From Sphingorhabdus sp. M41 (GTDB lineage Bacteria; Pseudomonadota; Alphaproteobacteria; Sphingomonadales; Sphingomonadaceae): 64,000 nucleotides of DNA. Of the stretch, positions 1 through 8,764 are shown in pieces. The stretch lies in contig NZ_CP014545.1 of the NCBI RefSeq assembly GCF_001586275.1, forward strand, positions 496,001 to 560,000. The letters are read 5' to 3'. Below the pieces are notes generated by a model, which saw only the letters and a program-made list of their open reading frames with translations, ran no database searches and had not been told where the DNA came from. The number at the start of each line of letters is the position of its first letter. Position 1 is the stretch's first letter. Both the position numbers and the translations under genes were made by a program.

Positions 1-1925
1 GCGACCATTATGCTGCGGGACAGAAATTCGGGCCGGGCTTCGACCTGAAACGCGGACGCGGCGGGATTCGCGAAACGGAATTCTACGCCCAGATGCACCA
101 GCTGATCTTTGGTGGCCGGCAACCGGATCTGCGCGCACCCGCGACACGCGATGCACTGGCTGCGCTGGTCAAAGCCGGACGGATCGATGGCGACAAGGCG
201 CGTGTCCTCAGCGAGTCCTACGAACTCTACCGGGTCATTGAGCACCGGCTGCAGATGGTCAACGACCAGCAAACCCACAGCCTTCCCGATACCACAGCAG
301 ACCTCGACCGGGTGGCGCGGCTGCACGGGCTGGAAAGCGGCCAGAGATTGCTCGACCTGCTGGCTCCCCATGTCGACGCGGTCGGCAATATTTACGATGA
401 TCTGATCGAGCCGGAAGATGACAGGCGTCTGCCGACTGATGAAGAGAAGCTGGCAGCGGTGATCGCCGGGAAAAATCTGATCGAAGGCGACAGTTTTCTG
501 CAGGCGATCAAGCGCTGGCGGAGCGGAAAGGTGACGGCGCTGCGGTCTGCTGCGGCCCAGGAGTCCTTCGAGGCGATCCTCCCGGATCTGGTCGACGCGA
601 TTGCAACGGCGCCAAATTCCACAAAGGCGCTGGCGCGGCTGGACAGTCTGATCGACAAGTTGCCGACCGCGATCAATTTTTTCCGGATATTGGAAGCGCG
701 GCCCGCTCTGCTCGACTTGCTCGGCAAGATTCTCAGCCATGCACCCGTGCTGGCCGATGCACTGGCGCAGCGGGCGGAATTATTCGATGGCCTGATCGAT
801 GCGACAGCGCTTGATCTGCCTCCGTCCGTTGAAGAACTGGCAGAACAATTTGCGCGTATCGAACCGGGCGATGATTATCAGATATTGCTCGACCGGGTCC
901 GGGCCCGGGTCGGCGAGAAACGCTTTGCGCTCGGGGTCCAGCTGATCGAAGGTCACCATGATGCGCTGGATATTTCGGCGGGCTATGCCCGGGTTGCCGA
1001 AGCAGCGATCCAGGTGCTGACCGATGCGACGACCAAAGAGTTTGAGGAGACGCATGGAAAGATTCCCGGCGGCGCACTGCTGATATTGGCGCTGGGCCGG
1101 CTGGGCGGAGAGGCCCTGACCCATGCCTCGGATCTTGACTTGATCTTCCTGTTTAGCGGCGATCATAGCGCCGAGTCCGATGGGGCAAGATCCTTGGGTG
1201 CGACCCGATATTATAACCGTCTGACAGCGCGGATTGTGACGGCGCTTTCGGTGCCGACCGCTGCCGGGCCACTTTATGAAGTGGATACCAGATTGCGGCC
1301 ATCCGGCACGCAGGGGCCGCTGGCGGTGACCCTCGAGAGTTTCTACAAATATCAGCGCGAGAGCGCCTGGACCTGGGAACATATGGCTCTTACACGGGCG
1401 CGACCCGTCTATGGCAACAAGGCAGGCTGCGCGGAACTGGAGCAGGAGATCCGCGAAATCTTGGGCAAGGATCGTGAGCCGGAAGAGCTGCGCAAGGCGG
1501 TTCGGAAGATGCGTCTGGATATTGTCGAGCACAAACCGCCCAAGGGGCCGCTCGATACCAAGTTGATGGAAGGCGGGCTGGTCGACTGGGAGTTTATCGT
1601 CCATTTTCTGCAGCTGAAAACAGGAGAAGCGCTGTATCCGCAGCTCGGCCATGCGGTGCGCGCGCTGGTTGCCGCCGGTCATCTCGGCGAAGATATGGTG
1701 ACCGCGCACGAACTGATGACGCGTCTGCTGGTAGCCTTGCGGCTAATGTCCCCGGATTGCGACTATCCGCCGGAAACCAGCCGGGCGTTGATCGCCAAGG
1801 CGGCAGGGCAGGAGAGCTGGGATGCCCTGCTGGACGGCTATGATCGGGCGCGGCAATGCGTTATTGAAGAGTGGAACCGGCTCTTGCGGCCGGATCCCGA
1901 TGAAATTTTAGGAGATATAATATGA
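1..1925 (+). CDS. glnE: Bifunctional glutamine synthetase adenylyltransferase/deadenylase, 5'-truncated by the window edge
   Basis: GlnE attaches AMP to, and removes it from, glutamine synthetase under PII control, tuning nitrogen assimilation. The frame is open from base 3, so the N-terminal part lies outside the window. The first visible residues hold the KRGRGGIRE signature that ends the N-terminal nucleotidyltransferase (deadenylase) half. The second, adenylylating half shows ALGRLGGEALTHASDLDLIF, the G-K-L-G-G...D-x-D pattern of the family, around base 1100. About 640 residues are visible of a protein usually near 900-950. The stop codon overlaps the next ATG (ATGA), and the next gene's AGGAGA ribosome site sits inside the glnE end, so the peroxiredoxin is translationally coupled. 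Confident from motifs and length. Confidence 0.95.
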   Translation, partial: DHYAAGQKFGPGFDLKRGRGGIRETEFYAQMHQLIFGGRQPDLRAPATRDALAALVKAGRIDGDKARVLSESYELYRVIEHRLQMVNDQQTHSLPDTTADLDRVARLHGLESGQRLLDLLAPHVDAVGNIYDDLIEPEDDRRLPTDEEKLAAVIAGKNLIEGDSFLQAIKRWRSGKVTALRSAAAQESFEAILPDLVDAIATAPNSTKALARLDSLIDKLPTAINFFRILEARPALLDLLGKILSHAPVLADALAQRAELFDGLIDATALDLPPSVEELAEQFARIEPGDDYQILLDRVRARVGEKRFALGVQLIEGHHDALDISAGYARVAEAAIQVLTDATTKEFEETHGKIPGGALLILALGRLGGEALTHASDLDLIFLFSGDHSAESDGARSLGATRYYNRLTARIVTALSVPTAAGPLYEVDTRLRPSGTQGPLAVTLESFYKYQRESAWTWEHMALTRARPVYGNKAGCAELEQEIREILGKDREPEELRKAVRKMRLDIVEHKPPKGPLDTKLMEGGLVDWEFIVHFLQLKTGEALYPQLGHAVRALVAAGHLGEDMVTAHELMTRLLVALRLMSPDCDYPPETSRALIAKAAGQESWDALLDGYDRARQCVIEEWNRLLRPDPDEILGDII

Positions 1926-2383
1926 TCGATGTGGGCGACAAAATTCCGGACATGGACCTGGTCGCACCGGATGGCAGCCCGGTAAAGATTTCCGATTATG
2001 CCGGCAAGAAGCTGGTGCTGTTTTTCTATCCTAAAGCCAGCACACCCGGCTGTACAACGGAGTCGAAGGATTTTTCAGCGCTCTTGCCGGAATTCGAGAA
2101 AGCCGGCGCAGCGGTGCTCGGCATGTCTGCCGATACTCCGAAAAGACAGCAGAATTTCATCAACAAACAGGAGCTGACCGTCGATATCGCCTCCGATGAA
2201 AGCACGGCGTTTCTCGAGAAAATCGGCGTCTGGGCAGAAAAGAAAATGTACGGCAAGACCTATATGGGGATCATCCGCTCGACATTTCTGGTTGGGCCGG
2301 ACGGGACGGTGCTGAAAGCCTGGCCGAAAGTGAAGGTCAAGGGGCATGCGGAAGAAGTACTTGCCGCGGTACAGGCGGCATAG
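1922..2383 (+). CDS. bcp: Peroxiredoxin, Bcp/PrxQ family (1-Cys form)
   Basis: A 153-residue cytosolic thiol peroxidase that reduces hydrogen and organic peroxides. The peroxidatic cysteine is C44 in YPKASTPGCTTE, the classic T-x-x-C site. The resolving cysteine often found five residues later in Bcp proteins is a lysine here (ESKDF), so the enzyme must work as a 1-Cys type or use an external thiol. The C-terminal half has the usual thioredoxin-fold FLVGPDGTVLKAW strand. It overlaps glnE by four bases and has AGGAGA upstream, so it is probably co-transcribed with glnE. Family assignment is firm; the reductant is unknown. Confidence 0.93.
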   Translation: MIDVGDKIPDMDLVAPDGSPVKISDYAGKKLVLFFYPKASTPGCTTESKDFSALLPEFEKAGAAVLGMSADTPKRQQNFINKQELTVDIASDESTAFLEKIGVWAEKKMYGKTYMGIIRSTFLVGPDGTVLKAWPKVKVKGHAEEVLAAVQAA

Positions 2384-2393
2384 ACCAGTCCAA

Positions 2394-3191
2394 ATGACCG
2401 AACAATCCACTGTCGGGGCGGAAGTTTTGCGCGTCCTGCAAACCGCCGATCCGGTCGCCAAGGTGATGGCTGCGCGTCTTGCTGCGCGTCAATGGCGGCT
2501 GGGACGACTGAAACATGACTTTGGCGAAACCATGCCGGATATACCTGCGCGACCCGACAATCCGGTCCTGATGCGCCCGCGGGACATGCCGCGCCGTGGC
2601 AAGGGCAGTTCGGTACCCCGGAGGATCGCCCTGATCCACGCGCTGGCTCATATCGAATTTGTCGCTATCGACCTTGCCTTCGACATGATCGGTCGTTTCG
2701 GATCGCAATTTCCGCGCGAATTTACCGATGACTGGATGCGTGTCGGTGCGGAGGAAGCGATGCATTTTGCCTTGCTCGATCGCCGGTTGCGGGATCAGGG
2801 CAGCTTTTACGGCGCTCTCCCCGCTCATGACGGTCTTTGGGACAGTGCAAGAAATACGGCTTATGATGTGTCGGCGCGCCTCGCCATCGTTCCGATGGTA
2901 CTTGAAGCCCGGGGGCTGGATGTCACGTTGGAGACCGTTGAACGTTTCAAACGGCAGGGAGACCCTATCACGGCGAAAGTGTTGAACCGCATTTACAATG
3001 ACGAAATTCGCCATGTTTTCTATGGAACAAAATGGTTCGAATTCGTCTGCAACCGAAGCGACAAGTTGCCTCATGACCACTGGAAGCGGCTCGTAAAAAC
3101 CCACTTCAAAGGCGGGTTAAAGCCTCCATTCAACGACTCAGCGCGCCGAGCAGCCGGTCTGACCCAAGATTATTATTATGGTATTGAATAA
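2394..3191 (+). CDS. DUF455 family ferritin-like protein
   Basis: A 265-residue protein of the DUF455 family, predicted to fold as a ferritin-like four-helix bundle with a di-metal site. Visible candidate ligands are the ALIHALAHIEFVAIDLAFD helix, GAEEAMHF and NDEIRHVFYGTKWFE, which give the E/H pairs expected in such bundles. Related proteins include tRNA-hydroxylase-like oxidases, but no substrate is established for this family. I chose ATG 2394 (MTEQSTVG) over an upstream ATG at 2346, because the latter would overlap bcp by 38 bases and add a basic, non-conserved tail. It starts ten bases after bcp, so probably shares its transcript. Confidence 0.85.
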   Translation: MTEQSTVGAEVLRVLQTADPVAKVMAARLAARQWRLGRLKHDFGETMPDIPARPDNPVLMRPRDMPRRGKGSSVPRRIALIHALAHIEFVAIDLAFDMIGRFGSQFPREFTDDWMRVGAEEAMHFALLDRRLRDQGSFYGALPAHDGLWDSARNTAYDVSARLAIVPMVLEARGLDVTLETVERFKRQGDPITAKVLNRIYNDEIRHVFYGTKWFEFVCNRSDKLPHDHWKRLVKTHFKGGLKPPFNDSARRAAGLTQDYYYGIE

Positions 3192-3298
3192 TTAACCAGA
3201 ATGAATTTACACCCGTAAACGCACAACGGGGGCGAAGGTTCCGCCACAAAATTCAAGCCATGGATTTCATGGGTCGCAAATAAAGGTTCGATCATTAT

Positions 3299-3994
3299 AT
3301 GACCGAAAACATAGTAGTTTTGTTTAAGAAATCTGTGAGCAAGATCACAGCCATTGCTTTTCTCGGATCAGCAATGATTTTTTCCACCGCCGCATCAGCC
3401 GAAGCAGCCGCAGAATCCAGCATCCCTGTTGACGTTCTGAAAAGCCAGGCAGCAGAAAGCGCTCTCGGCGAGGCGGACCCGGCCTTCAAGATGATTTTCA
3501 AAAACTGGAGCGGCCAGGGCAAGATTGAAGCGGTGAAACTCACCATTCCTTCGAGAAAGCCGGTTAAAGATTTCACGCTGACCAGTTCTTATGGTTTTCG
3601 TTCCGATCCATTCAAGGGTCGCCGCGCCAATCACAAGGGCCTCGACATGGCCGGCCCGATCGGCACTCCCATTTATGCAACAGCGGACGGCATCATCGGT
3701 CGCGCGCAATGGGTGAACGGCTATGGCAAATATATCGAAATCAATCACGGTAACGGCATCCAGACCCGTTACGGCCACATGTCCCGTCTCAACGTCGAGG
3801 CGAATGCGCGCGTCAAGAGCGGTGACCTGATCGGCTTCATGGGTTCTACCGGTCGTTCGACGGGCAGCCATCTTCACTATGAAGTGCGCATTGCCGGCGA
3901 AGCGGTCAATCCAATCCCGTTCATGCAGTCCAATGATTTCCTGATTGCACAGAAGCTGAATTCCGGCGTTGCATTGGGCGGCCCAGCGGAATAA
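3299..3994 (+). CDS. Exported M23 (LytM-type) metallopeptidase
   Basis: A 231-residue periplasmic protein with an N-terminal signal peptide (basic KKSVSK, hydrophobic AIAFLGSAMIF, cleavage near ASA-E). The M23 domain fills residues 95-210, with zinc ligands H112 and D116 in NHKGLDM and H191/H193 in SHLHYEV; H160 in YGHMSRL is the other active-site histidine. All catalytic residues are present, so it is likely an active peptidoglycan endopeptidase rather than a LytM activator, though this is inference. It stands alone, with 107 bases of non-coding DNA before it and a strong terminator after it. Confidence 0.92.
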   Translation: MTENIVVLFKKSVSKITAIAFLGSAMIFSTAASAEAAAESSIPVDVLKSQAAESALGEADPAFKMIFKNWSGQGKIEAVKLTIPSRKPVKDFTLTSSYGFRSDPFKGRRANHKGLDMAGPIGTPIYATADGIIGRAQWVNGYGKYIEINHGNGIQTRYGHMSRLNVEANARVKSGDLIGFMGSTGRSTGSHLHYEVRIAGEAVNPIPFMQSNDFLIAQKLNSGVALGGPAE

Positions 3995-4027
3995 GACAGA
4001 TTTTACACCTTTGGGAGAGGGTGCATC

Positions 4028-4064
4028 AAGGAGCGGTTCGAGCTTAAGGCTTGCCGCTCCTTTT
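4028..4064 (+). terminator. Rho-independent terminator after the M23 peptidase
   Basis: AAGGAGCGG (4028-4036) pairs perfectly with CCGCTCCTT (4054-4062), and a run of T follows the stem. It lies 34 bases after the peptidase stop and 22 bases before the erpA-like start, so it ends the peptidase transcript and separates it from erpA-xthA. Confidence 0.8.
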
Positions 4065-4085
4065 GATTCTCCCTATCTAGAGATT

Positions 4086-4436
4086 ATGAACCAAGCCCTC
4101 GCAACCGTCGCACAGGATATAATCCTGACCCCCAATGCCGCAAGGCGCGTGGCTGTCATTGCCGAAAAACAGGGCAAAGCCGCGATATTGCGGCTGGCGG
4201 TTGAAGGCGGAGGCTGTTCCGGCTTCCAATATCGTTTTGGCCTGGCGGACAGCATCGAAGCGGATGATATCGCGGTTGAAGAATCGGGTGTTACTCTGGT
4301 TGTCGACGAAATAAGCCTGGACCTGGTGCGCGGAAGCGCCGTGGATTTTGTCGAGTCGCTTGGCGGCAGTGCTTTTCAGGTGACCAATCCCAATGCGGCT
4401 TCGGGTTGCGGCTGCGGCTCCAGCTTCTCCGTCTAA
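4086..4436 (+). CDS. erpA: ErpA/HesB-type iron-sulfur cluster insertion protein
   Basis: A 116-residue A-type carrier that receives Fe-S clusters and passes them to apo-enzymes. The three cluster-binding cysteines are present: C44 in GGGCSGFQY and C108/C110 in SGCGCGSSF near the C-terminus. ATG 4086 starts the conserved region directly; a longer reading from 3969 would run through the terminator hairpin and is rejected. The next gene begins on the base after its stop codon, so they form a two-gene unit. ErpA is favoured over IscA because no isc or suf genes are adjacent, but motifs alone do not separate the two. Confidence 0.88.
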   Translation: MNQALATVAQDIILTPNAARRVAVIAEKQGKAAILRLAVEGGGCSGFQYRFGLADSIEADDIAVEESGVTLVVDEISLDLVRGSAVDFVESLGGSAFQVTNPNAASGCGCGSSFSV

Positions 4437-5225
4437 GTGAAAATAGCCAGCTACAATATTAATGGCATCAAGGCGCGCTTGCCGCGCCTGCTGGAATGGC
4501 TTGAAGAAACCAAGCCGGATGTCGCCTGCCTGCAGGAAATCAAGACGCAGGACGAGGGCTTTCCCGCCGACAAGTTCGAGGAAATCGGCTATGGCGCGAT
4601 CTGGCACGGCCAGAAGAGCTTCAATGGCGTTGCCATATTGGCGCGCGATCAGGTGCCGGAAGAGGTCAAGCGCGGGCTCGATGGAGAACCGGAAGACGAA
4701 CACAGCCGCTATATCGAAGCCAATATCAGCACCAAAGACGGTTCGAAAGTCCGTGTCTCCAGCATCTATCTGCCGAACGGCAATCCCCATCCCGGACCCA
4801 AATTCGAATTCAAACTGCGCTGGATGAAACGGTTGCGCGAGCGCGCTGCTGAAATCTGGGCCGAAGAAGTGCCGGCCGTGCTGGCGGGCGACTATAATGT
4901 CATCCCGCGCGACAATGATGTCTATTCGGTCAAGGCGATGCAGAATGACGCGCTGATGCAGCCGGAAAGCCGCCAAGGGTATCGGCGCATGTTGAATGAC
5001 GGCTGGACCGATGCGCTGGGCGTGACCTATCCTGCGGGCAATGTCTGGACTTACTGGGATTATCGCAGCGGCGGCTGGCAGCGGGATCAGGGTTTTCGCA
5101 TAGATCATCTGCTGCTTAGTCCGCTAGCCGCAGACAGACTCCAAAATTGCGGTGTCGACAAGGAGCATCGCGGCCGGGAAAAGGCCAGCGATCACACGCC
5201 GGCCTGGGTGGATTTGGACATCTGA
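4437..5225 (+). CDS. xthA: Exodeoxyribonuclease III (AP endonuclease)
   Basis: A 262-residue Mg-dependent endonuclease/exonuclease that cuts at abasic sites in base-excision repair. Diagnostic residues are N7 in SYNINGIKAR, E34 in CLQEIKT, the D-x-N pair in LAGDYNVIPRDNDVY and the terminal SDHTPAWVDL. The start is GTG at 4437, immediately after the erpA stop, so it depends on coupling; no good ribosome site is seen. Length is normal. It converges on the acyltransferase gene with 31 bases between the stops. Confidence 0.94.
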   Translation: MKIASYNINGIKARLPRLLEWLEETKPDVACLQEIKTQDEGFPADKFEEIGYGAIWHGQKSFNGVAILARDQVPEEVKRGLDGEPEDEHSRYIEANISTKDGSKVRVSSIYLPNGNPHPGPKFEFKLRWMKRLRERAAEIWAEEVPAVLAGDYNVIPRDNDVYSVKAMQNDALMQPESRQGYRRMLNDGWTDALGVTYPAGNVWTYWDYRSGGWQRDQGFRIDHLLLSPLAADRLQNCGVDKEHRGREKASDHTPAWVDLDI

Positions 5226-5256
5226 GCCGCCTGTCGGCGACTGATTGCGGTTTCGC

Positions 5257-6420
5257 TTAGGCGATCGGCTTCTCGTAAATCAGATATTCGCGGTTGATGG
5301 TCGCCTCGATCGCTTCGGCAATCGCCACCATTCCCTGATTATCTTCCAGTATCCAGCCGATTTCCGCGCGTTTGGTACCAAAATTGAGCTTGGCATCGCG
5401 GCGGATATATTCGATCAGCATGAACACCATCTGGCTAGCCAGCCGGCTGTTTTGCAGCTCCTTCTTGACCCCCATCAGCGGCACCCGCATCGAATTTGAT
5501 TTCGGGAATTTCAGCCACCATAACAGTTTCGCCCAGCCGAAGGGCCACAGCGAACCGTTCATTGTCTTGAGCACCTCGTTCATGTCGGGCAGCGTCATCA
5601 TGAAGGCTACCGGCTCGCCTTCCAGTTCGGCAATCCGGATCAGATCTTCATGTACAATGGGTTTCAGGCTTTTGCCGGCATGTTCAATCTCGTGATCGGT
5701 CATCGGGACAAATCCCCAATTGCTCGACCAGGCGTCGTTCAGCAGATTCATGATGATCGCGGCATCGCGGTCGAAATATTTCTTGTCGACTTTACGAATC
5801 TTGAGCCTTTTGTTGCGCTCGCCCGATGCCACGATCCGTTTGACCAAATCGGGGAAGCCATCTTCGACCGGAAGGTGATATGTCACCAGCCGCTTGGCGA
5901 CAGTATATCCAAGACTCTCTATCCAGCCCTGATAATCCGCATTGTGATGGCCCATCATGATCATCGGACTATGGTCGTGTCCCTCGGTCAGGAGGCCGGG
6001 TTCTTCCCAGACCGACATGCTGATCGGGGCAAGCACGCGGGTCATGCCCTGTTCCTTGAGCCATGCCTCGGCTGCACGAATCAGCGCGTGCATCGCCGCT
6101 TCGTCGCTTGCTTCCATCAGGCCCCAATTGCCCGTTCCGGGACCCATGCCCTGTTCCGGGGGCTGTTCCAGCGCCAGTTCATCGATATGCGCGCTGATCC
6201 GTCCGACCACTCGGCCTCGCCGCAACGCGAGAAAAAACTGCACCCGTGCATGTTCGAAAAACGGGTTCTTCCCGGGCGTGATCAGCTTGGCGACTTCCGA
6301 CCTCAGGGGCGGAACCCAATGCGGATCATGGGCGTTGAGCTCATAGGCAATTTCAATGAATTGCTTGGTCTGGGCCTTGGTAGTCACAGGCTGAATTACT
6401 ATATCCTGACCGGCCACCAT
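5257..6420 (-). CDS. GNAT-fold N-acyltransferase, candidate bacterial ceramide synthase
   Basis: A 387-residue soluble protein with the GNAT layout: an early strand-helix region (VQFFLALRRGRVVGRISAHID, about residues 60-80), an internal conserved block around NDAWSSNWGFVPMTDHE, and a C-terminal RAEIGWILEDNQGM core strand. It matches the family often annotated only as hypothetical or GNAT; by my recall the ceramide synthase (bCerS) of the Caulobacter sphingolipid cluster belongs to this type. Its place about 7 kb from spt and the acyl carrier protein supports N-acylation of a sphingoid base, but that function is inference. Divergent from the desaturase across a 131-base gap. Confidence 0.6.
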   Translation of the reverse strand: MVAGQDIVIQPVTTKAQTKQFIEIAYELNAHDPHWVPPLRSEVAKLITPGKNPFFEHARVQFFLALRRGRVVGRISAHIDELALEQPPEQGMGPGTGNWGLMEASDEAAMHALIRAAEAWLKEQGMTRVLAPISMSVWEEPGLLTEGHDHSPMIMMGHHNADYQGWIESLGYTVAKRLVTYHLPVEDGFPDLVKRIVASGERNKRLKIRKVDKKYFDRDAAIIMNLLNDAWSSNWGFVPMTDHEIEHAGKSLKPIVHEDLIRIAELEGEPVAFMMTLPDMNEVLKTMNGSLWPFGWAKLLWWLKFPKSNSMRVPLMGVKKELQNSRLASQMVFMLIEYIRRDAKLNFGTKRAEIGWILEDNQGMVAIAEAIEATINREYLIYEKPIA

Positions 6421-6551
6421 ATTTTATCCTTCTACATTTGTGGCTGGCTGTGGCGTTAATCGCGGCGCAATGTCAAGGGCAGCCGCGCGATTGCGGTCTT
6501 GCCGTTGCCATGATGTCGCCACGATATGTTGCTCTAGGCCGTCTAACGATT

Positions 6552-7664
6552 ATGCAGGTGTTTATGAGTTCGACAACCATCTCCCCCAAAAATGCGCCCA
6601 AGGCCGCCGCAGAGCTGCGCCTGAGCTCGGCGGCTGTGCCCGTTGCCGAGGATGCTGGCCTGATCCGGACCGCAGCCAAGGTCACGCGTGACCTCAATAC
6701 GCCAAAGCCCTCGATTTATTGGGCTGACTTTCTGGCATCGGTTGCCGTTGGCTACGGATCGCTTGCCGGTGCGATCGTCGTTCAATCCACAGGGTTCGCC
6801 ATTTTTTTCGCCCTGATCGCTGTTCTGGCTCTCTATCGGGCCGGCAGCTTCATTCATGAATTGACTCATGTGCGCCGCAACGCACTGCCGGGCTTTCATT
6901 TCGCCTGGAATGCCTTGTTCGGAGTTCCGATGCTGATTCCGTCCTTCATGTACGAGGGGATCCACAGCATTCATCACCGGACCAAGAAATATGGGACGGT
7001 GGAAGACCCGGAATATTTGCCGCTGGCGCTGATGAAGCCCTGGTCGGTTCCGTTATTCGTGATCGTCGCGGCGCTGGCGCCGGTAGCGCTGCTGTTCCGC
7101 TATGCTGTTCTATCGCCGCTTTCCGCGATCATTCCGCCACTGCGCAAAATAGTGGTGGAGCGCTATTCCGGTTTGATCATCAACCCGGATTTTCGGCGCA
7201 AGCCGCCGGAGGGCGATCTCAAACGCCGCTGGCTGGCCTGCGAAATCGGCGCCAGCATCTGGGCTATTGCTCTGTTGACGATGGTAGCGACGGACATAAT
7301 TCCGATGCGCGCATTTCTGATATTCCTTGGTGTGATGTCGGGGAGCGTGGTGCTCAACCAGATTCGGACATTGGTCGCGCATCTTTGGGAAAATGACGGC
7401 CATGAGATGAGCGTGACGGCGCAATATCTCGATAGTGTCAACGTGCCACCGCCAGCAACTCTGCCAGCCTTATGGGCGCCGGTCGGGCTACGTTATCACG
7501 CTCTGCATCATCTATTGCCCGGTGTGCCTTATCATAGTCTGGGAGAGGCGCATCGACGTCTGGCGGCCGAATTGCCGAGCGATTCCAAATTCTATCGGGC
7601 GAATCATGACAGTCTCTGGACTCTGATCACTGGACTGGTACGCGGCAGCGCTGGCAGAAACTGA
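6552..7664 (+). CDS. Membrane fatty acid/sphingolipid desaturase family protein
   Basis: A 370-residue integral membrane di-iron enzyme. Three histidine boxes are present: HELTH (about residues 102-106), HSIHH (138-142) and HALHH with a following PGVPYH near the C-terminus. Hydrophobic segments lie between them (GAIVVQSTGFAIFFALIAV, PLFVIVAALAPVALLF, IWAIALLTMVATDIIP). ATG 6552 is used; ATG 6564 is an equally plausible start, and neither has a strong ribosome site. The substrate could be a fatty acyl chain, a carotenoid or a sphingoid base; the neighbours favour a sphingolipid, which is inference. It converges on lptG with five bases between the stops. Confidence 0.8.
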   Translation: MQVFMSSTTISPKNAPKAAAELRLSSAAVPVAEDAGLIRTAAKVTRDLNTPKPSIYWADFLASVAVGYGSLAGAIVVQSTGFAIFFALIAVLALYRAGSFIHELTHVRRNALPGFHFAWNALFGVPMLIPSFMYEGIHSIHHRTKKYGTVEDPEYLPLALMKPWSVPLFVIVAALAPVALLFRYAVLSPLSAIIPPLRKIVVERYSGLIINPDFRRKPPEGDLKRRWLACEIGASIWAIALLTMVATDIIPMRAFLIFLGVMSGSVVLNQIRTLVAHLWENDGHEMSVTAQYLDSVNVPPPATLPALWAPVGLRYHALHHLLPGVPYHSLGEAHRRLAAELPSDSKFYRANHDSLWTLITGLVRGSAGRN

Positions 7665-7669
7665 AGCGG

Positions 7670-8758
7670 CTATTCCTCGGTCCGGATCAGCACGGTTTCG
7701 CCGATCAGGAAGAACAGCATGAATGGTGCCCAGGCCGCCAATAAAGTCGGATAAGCGCCAATATTGCCCATAGCGAGAGCGAAATTATCGGCGACGAAAT
7801 AGGCGAAGCCCAGCGCCATGCCGATTACGGCCCGGATGAACAATTGTCCCGACCGCGCCAGACCGAAGGCGGCAACAGCACCCAGCAAAGGCATCAATGT
7901 AGCCGACATCGGGCCTGAAATCTTGTGCCACCAACCGGCCTTGAGGCTCATTGTCGGACGACCTGCGCGCTCAAGCTCACCAATAGCAGTGTGCAGAGCT
8001 GTAATCGACAGGCTGTCCGCACTGACATTGGTCAAGGTGAACTGATCTGGCCGGATCGAATCGCCGATCAACATTTCGGGTTTCTTTTCCTCGGTGCCGG
8101 TACTGACGTCAAACTGGGTGACATCGGTGAGCAACCAGCCGGAAGGCGTGAACCGGCCCTCGTCGCCCTGCAGCAGACTTTTCAGTCCGTTTGCGGTGCG
8201 GTTGTAAATCGTGATGTCACGCAGCACGACCTTTTCGCCATGACCCGTCACTGTTCGTGCATTGATCAGATTATTGCCATCCTTGACCCAGACGTTGGTG
8301 CGTATGTTGCTCTCCGCCGGGATCGGACCGAAGTCGACTTTCTCCCACTGGGACAGACGGGCTGTTGACGGCGCGACAAGTGTTTCGTTGAACACGAAGG
8401 AAAACAGTGCAACGCCCATGCTGGTAACAATCAGCGGTGCCAGAATCTGGTGCGCGGACAGGCCTCCCGCTTTCATCGAAATGACTTCGCTATTCTGGTT
8501 CAGGGTAGCCAGTGTGATGATGGTTCCGAGCAATACCGAAAAGGGCAGGAAGCGGGCTATGAGTTGCGGAGCCCGCAACGAGACATAGGTCCAGAGTTCG
8601 GCTTCGCCGTTGCCCTGATAGGCGAGAATCTTGCCGCTCTCGCCGAGCAGATCGAGCGCCTGCAGGACCAGTACCAACAGCGCCAGTACCGCCAGGGTGC
8701 GGACAATGAACATTTTGGCCATATAGATGGCGAGTGTCCGGGAAGGGAAAAAGTCCAT
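7670..8758 (-). CDS. lptG: LptG-type permease of lipid export
   Basis: A 362-residue inner-membrane protein of the YjgP/YjgQ family, the transmembrane half of the Lpt ABC exporter that pulls glycolipids from the inner membrane to the periplasmic bridge. Hydrophobic helices sit at the N-terminus (MFIVRTLAVLALLVLVLQAL, then two more) and C-terminus, with a central periplasmic beta-jellyroll region at roughly residues 130-260, as in LptF/LptG. It begins six bases after lptF ends. Because sphingomonads carry glycosphingolipids in place of ordinary LPS, the cargo may be a sphingolipid; the sequence alone does not say. Confidence 0.88.
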   Translation of the reverse strand: MDFFPSRTLAIYMAKMFIVRTLAVLALLVLVLQALDLLGESGKILAYQGNGEAELWTYVSLRAPQLIARFLPFSVLLGTIITLATLNQNSEVISMKAGGLSAHQILAPLIVTSMGVALFSFVFNETLVAPSTARLSQWEKVDFGPIPAESNIRTNVWVKDGNNLINARTVTGHGEKVVLRDITIYNRTANGLKSLLQGDEGRFTPSGWLLTDVTQFDVSTGTEEKKPEMLIGDSIRPDQFTLTNVSADSLSITALHTAIGELERAGRPTMSLKAGWWHKISGPMSATLMPLLGAVAAFGLARSGQLFIRAVIGMALGFAYFVADNFALAMGNIGAYPTLLAAWAPFMLFFLIGETVLIRTEE

Positions 8759-8764
8759 GTCCGG

